From NCBI GenBank assembly GCA_028565635.1, contig JAOXYB010054968.1, positions 1 to 11,262 of the forward strand: a stretch of 11,262 nucleotides of DNA, written 5' to 3'. Position numbers and translations under genes: made by a program. Below are positions 9,301-11,262 of this stretch, in pieces (within the stretch, counting starts at the first letter, position 1; every line of letters starts with the position of its first letter). The notes under the pieces are model-generated. The model searched no databases and was not told the origin of the DNA. It was given only the letters and a program-made list of their open reading frames with translations. Source of the DNA: Phoronis ovalis (Eukaryota > Phoronida > Phoronidae).

Positions 9301-10886
9301 TTGATTGCCACTACACTTTAAACCGAAACAAATGCTGGTTAAAATACCCACTACATGACTGACACATGTAATTTTGTGTATGCATCATATTTACAAAAAA
9401 TACCTTTGGATATTATATTCCATTATCATTTAGAATCTTCCACTAATGAAAAAACCACCACTTCAAACACAACGACTAAGACTTCATGAAACAGAATGAT
9501 CAGCTTCTTAAAATTACCTTTACTGCCAATCTTTCCTCTTTTTCGTATTGTTCAGGATTAGCTGTTTTGTCCGATTCTGTTAATTTTTGTATGTGAGTCA
9601 GTCCTCTCAGATGCATCTGTAAATTCTGAAAGCAATTGAAAACTAAATAAGGTTGCAAGTACCGTTCAGCATAATTTACTTAAAAGTACATATATTTTTA
9701 AACTTCTTGTCAAATTTTGAACAGTCAAATGAACACACTAGTAAAAGTATACATTTTTGGAAAGGTGCTAACAGGAGGAGCATGAAAATATAATATTTTT
9801 CTGGCACAGAACTATGTAATAGAATCAATAAGATGGTCATTTTGAGGAAACTACCTTTTCTCATTATCAATGACACAGGATATCACAAATCTGTTGGCCA
9901 ATCAGAACATTTCTGTTTTGTAAAAATGCATGTGTACTACAGAGGTCCATAAATCTAACAAATGCAGAGGATCACTATGTGAAAAACTAAATGACTTGTA
10001 CAGACTTGATTACGTGTAAGTTAACTGGAAATATGCTTTGAGCAGCAAAATCACTAAATTATTATTTTAATTGGAATTTAAAGTCACAATACAGCAGACA
10101 GTGAGCAATGTCTTTGCTTTATGTATAAATTGTCATAATTACATCCAATCAGTTAAATGTGACATCTGGATAGAATGTAATAAAAACTTATTGTAGTCAA
10201 CTATGCATCACTCCCCATAATGTTCTTGATCATTACCTTGTGGAGCCAGATGGCTTGAGAAAAGGCATAATTATAGTTATACAGTCTGTACATGTATGTT
10301 AGCATCCTGGTGAACACAGTCAATTCATTATATACATTCATTATATTACACGTTCAGGTATTTTTTCCTCAATTGCATCCCAAACAAAGCAAAACAAAAT
10401 GACTTCTCTCAAAGGATAATGGTCTTTCATTTGGAATTCAGCTTGAAAATGCCAGTTTCACAAATTCGAGACTAAAGCCCAATTGTATGTAACAATAACG
10501 ATAATAGCAGGTGGCACCGTTGAAAATTGTGAGGCGTGTTATTTTTTTTCCTAAGAGTTGTTTACCACAATAAATTCAACAAACCTGTTTTGTTTTAAAA
10601 GTCATATCACAAACATCGCAATAAACACTGGTATCTGGATGTCTTTTTCTTTCTTCTGTATGTCTCTTGTTATGCCATGATAACGAAGAAGATGATGATG
10701 TTGATCTTTTCTGCACTATATTTCTACTGTGTGTGTTATAATAGTTACTAGTCTGAGAGCTGCTTGTTGGAATCTGTCCAAGACTGTGATGTTTTGCAAA
10801 CCTTATTGGAGGAGTGAGCAGAAGACCAGGAGGGACACCTGCTGGAGGCAGTGGTATGAAATGTGACTTTGGATACTGAACTAAAC
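2746..10886 (-). CDS. Multi-finger U1/matrin-type C2H2 zinc-finger protein (12 exons, 5' partial)
   Basis: Twelve exons join in one frame: 10886-10585, 9625-9518, 9061-8942, 8287-8219, 7567-7543, 7236-7159, 6514-6384, 5571-5418, 4915-4776, 4618-4508, 3923-3801 and 3393-2746. All junctions are GT-AG with matching phases, giving 668 codons before TGA. Three U1-type fingers are visible: C89/C92/H105/H111, C175/C178/H191/H197 and C251/C254/H266/H272. The H-x5-H spacing is the hallmark of fingers that bind dsRNA or spliceosomal RNA (U1-C, ZNF346/ZFR, matrin types). A lysine-rich tract follows finger 2. After finger 3 comes a helical extension, a serine-rich linker, a helical module (about 390-453) and a disordered P/Q/S-rich tail. 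A nuclear RNA-associated role is inferred; no orthologue is named. The start codon lies upstream of the window. Confidence 0.85.
3394..3800 (-). other. Intron between exons 11 and 12
   Basis: AT-rich intron from gtaata to ttacag with no open frame of note; nothing else seen. Confidence 0.8.
3801..3923 (-). CDS. Zinc-finger gene exon 11: rest of helical module
   Basis: Forty-one codons in phase 0 after tattttag encode GVCKVGNETEAEQAMEVSKT and LTMALLRYRAEQLHGKGMEA. Together with exon 10 this forms a likely helical hairpin or coiled segment of about 65 residues. No known domain is recognised. The donor is gtaata. Confidence 0.8.
3924..4507 (-). other. Intron between exons 10 and 11
   Basis: AT-rich intron with a short gcatgcatg palindromic run near 4181-4190. 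No coding signal was seen. Confidence 0.75.
4508..4618 (-). CDS. Zinc-finger gene exon 10: start of helical module
   Basis: The acceptor ccatttcag leads to 37 codons in phase 0. After a polar start the sequence becomes helical and hydrophobic-patterned (INKELVQTILAEMVGKIIRQ). The donor gttctt after CAG is weak, but upstream alternatives (gttggt, gtaaaa) break the frame of exon 11. Confidence 0.72.
4776..4915 (-). CDS. Zinc-finger gene exon 9: Ser/Thr/Gln linker
   Basis: Two bases complete a glycine codon and 46 codons follow, encoding a low-complexity polar linker (SPSNSTSQPTASTSKRDSNA, then RQQSQQNATS) and ending LHDALFEPP at the strong donor gtaagt. It is probably unstructured. Confidence 0.78.
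4916..5417 (-). other. Intron between exons 8 and 9
   Basis: It starts at the gtgaga donor inside a frame that remains open to 5353. The rest is AT-rich with no similarity seen. Open frames on the + strand here are antisense shadows or chance. Confidence 0.72.
5418..5571 (-). CDS. Zinc-finger gene exon 8: extension of finger 3
   Basis: The exon starts KEMYPKYHEILSGDWSKSNS after ttttttag and continues with a basic helix (WKLAKAENFARSIERQQGSG) and KIKIPPENNIP. It is read through the donor gtgaga, chosen because it joins in phase to exon 9. If this donor is not used, the frame stays open for 20 more codons with a five-serine run and stops at 5353-5355. Confidence 0.82.
5572..6383 (-). other. 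Intron between exons 7 and 8
   Basis: This intron holds a two-copy repeat of gtaattatcag (5620-5630 and 5636-5646), two direct AGGTCA hexamers (5676-5681 and 5695-5700), an AT-only tract around 5825-5865 and a small perfect hairpin at 6175-6190. None is clearly functional. Confidence 0.72.
6175..6190. repeat. Short perfect inverted repeat
   Basis: Arms cacactt and aagtgtg are fully complementary around a two-base spacer. It lies inside an intron and is short enough to be chance. Confidence 0.4.
6384..6514 (-). CDS. Zinc-finger gene exon 7: complete finger 3
   Basis: The exon encodes LDYINQCKIDVDHD, then YFCELCVSKLQHSQVLIHVT and ALKHRNKYM. The cysteines and histidines have C-x2-C-x11-H-x5-H spacing, one residue shorter than fingers 1 and 2. 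Unlike those, this finger is not interrupted by an intron. The preceding GLDYI and following KHRNKYM look like a distinct U1-finger subtype rather than a copy of finger 1 or 2. Confidence 0.88.
6515..7158 (-). other. Intron between exons 6 and 7
   Basis: AT-rich, with a ten-base A run at 7106-7115. Opposed open frames at 6672-6872 show no protein similarity and no splice sites that join the gene. Confidence 0.75.
7159..7236 (-). CDS. Zinc-finger gene exon 6: helical linker
   Basis: Seventy-eight bases in phase 1 on both sides encode a probable amphipathic helix (EMAEKWSLLQKQLQESEE) and then PLIG, leading to finger 3. The exon could be skipped without frame change. The donor is gtacat, weaker than the neighbouring ones. 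Confidence 0.8.
7237..7542 (-). other. Intron between exons 5 and 6
   Basis: About 300 bases of AT-rich intron; nothing else seen. Confidence 0.72.
7543..7567 (-). CDS. Zinc-finger gene exon 5: 25-base microexon
   Basis: The acceptor cttttcag and the donor gtaagt flank only 25 bases, coding KLKLRKDV plus the first base of a glycine codon. It continues the basic tail of finger 2 (KHKK-KLKLRK), as in related fingers where a lysine-rich helix follows the last histidine. It is needed to move from phase 0 to phase 1, since exons 4 and 6 do not join in frame directly. Confidence 0.75.
7568..8218 (-). other. Intron between exons 4 and 5
   Basis: It contains a twelve-base A run at 7805-7816 and a 20-base near-palindrome at 8134-8153 (agctgattatataattagct). 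No coding signal was seen. Confidence 0.75.
8219..8287 (-). CDS. Zinc-finger gene exon 4: rest of finger 2
   Basis: This 69-base exon, phase 0 at both ends, encodes VCNVTCSSTDTLQIHLDGNK then HKK. The C-x12-H-x5-H pattern, with LQIHL and a G before the final K-H, is typical of U1/zf-met fingers. It is bounded by tttatag and the strong donor gtaagt. Confidence 0.9.
8288..8941 (-). other. Intron between exons 3 and 4
   Basis: AT-rich, with a ten-base T run near 8510-8519. The + strand open frame at 8372-8614 is low in complexity and has no recognisable product. Confidence 0.75.
8942..9061 (-). CDS. Zinc-finger gene exon 3: linker and first cysteine of finger 2
   Basis: Forty codons in phase 0 encode a linker (VQKPVPVKQKDWEAACDRD) and end with EEHRCE, the first cysteine of finger 2. 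The intron (donor gtcagt) therefore separates the two cysteines of the C-x2-C pair. Confidence 0.85.
9062..9517 (-). other. Intron between exons 2 and 3
   Basis: It contains a catgcatgcatgt run near 9077 and a short alternating ta run near 9224-9232. No coding signal was seen. Confidence 0.75.
9518..9625 (-). CDS. Zinc-finger gene exon 2: second half of finger 1
   Basis: The exon follows the acceptor ttctgaattt read in reverse (ttcag) and starts NLQMHLRGLTH, giving both zinc-binding histidines with the U1-type H-x5-H gap. A charged, probably helical tail follows (EQYEKEERLAVK). It is 36 codons, phase 0 on both sides, so skipping it would keep the frame but remove the histidines of finger 1. 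Confidence 0.88.
9626..10584 (-). other. Intron between exons 1 and 2, within finger 1
   Basis: The longest intron in the window, running from gtttgt to ttcag in phase 0. No additional exon was recognised in it; the - strand open frame at 9676-9876 has no similarity that I can see. Confidence 0.75.
10585..10886 (-). CDS. Zinc-finger gene exon 1 in window: Pro/Ser-rich start and first half of finger 1
   Basis: The acceptor ttttttatag precedes two bases that complete an upstream codon, so an earlier exon exists outside the window. The 100 codons encode a proline-rich stretch (PLPPAGVPPGLLLTPP), a Ser run written by tca/tct repeats, a basic patch (KRHTEERKRH) and then YCDVCDMTFKTKQ, the zinc-binding cysteines of finger 1. 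The exon ends in phase 0 at CAG before gtttgt, in the middle of the finger. Confidence 0.88.
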
Positions 10887-11262
10887 CTATAAAAAATAAG
10901 TAGTCTACTTCACTTAAGTATTAAATTAACTATTTTACTTAGCACACAGTGTAAAAAGTGTCAGCTGACTGCAATAATAAAACAAGTTTTCATGTGTAGT
11001 ACTACAAAGACAAGTTTCCAAAAAATAACTGGGTTTGAGAACACTTTTTCATGACTGTCAGCTTAAGATTAAGACAACTATTTCTCTTATAACATCATCA
11101 TTATGATAGTAATGACAATCACTCATAGGAAAAATGAAAGAACACTTTCTAAGACCATGTTGAATCAAACCCTATAAACAATACATACTTCATCAAAAGA
11201 ATGAGTCATGAAACTAAGCATACTGGCAATCAAGAGGGAATTGAATTGCAACTTCTTGTTTA
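10887..11262 (-). other. Intron upstream of the first zinc-finger exon in the window
   Basis: It ends in a good pyrimidine-rich acceptor (cttattttttatag). The exon after it starts with two bases of a split codon, so the gene extends beyond 11262. No exon or promoter was recognised here. Confidence 0.7.

Noticed and set aside
10680-10700. gaagaagatgatgatg microsatellite-like run
   Set aside because: It is the Ser-coding stretch of a zinc-finger exon read on the other strand, too short to treat as a separate repeat.
1-11262. Search for CRISPR arrays, tRNAs, transposase or reverse transcriptase genes, and defence-type operons
   Set aside because: No regularly spaced repeats, tRNA-like cloverleaf, terminal inverted repeats or such protein motifs were seen, and the window is an intron-rich animal locus.

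Overview
The window looks like nuclear DNA from an animal. It is AT-rich, the coding sequence is cut into many short exons with GT-AG junctions, and no bacterial-type operon or mobile-element gene is visible. Sequence alone does not fix the species. The compact introns, base composition and protein content suit an early-branching or other marine invertebrate; a sponge is possible, but that is a guess.

Two protein-coding genes point toward each other, and both continue off the window at their 5' ends. On the + strand (about 1-1480) lie the last three coding exons of a SNF2-family annealing helicase of the SMARCAL1/ZRANB3 type. They carry helicase motif VI, the conserved C-terminal extension, and a last exon with a canonical PCNA-binding PIP box ahead of an acidic and then a basic tail. 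A polyadenylation signal follows 50 bases after the stop.

On the - strand, from about 10886 down to 2746, twelve consecutive coding exons join in a single open frame of 668 codons. The exon order on the + strand axis is reversed. The product is a multi-finger U1/matrin-type C2H2 zinc-finger protein: a proline- and serine-rich start, two spaced fingers, a third finger with a helical extension, a low-complexity linker, a helical module with no recognised domain, and a disordered P/Q/S-rich tail. It is most likely an RNA- or dsRNA-binding nuclear protein, but no orthologue could be named.

Between the two stops (1425-2745) is about 1.3 kb of convergent intergenic or 3' UTR sequence. It holds a two-copy degenerate tandem repeat, an imperfect hairpin, and one - strand open stretch with plausible splice sites (1789-1942) that is not assigned to either gene. 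The remaining sequence is intronic and AT-rich, with simple A/T runs and a few short palindromes. No tRNA, rRNA, CRISPR array or complete transposon was seen.
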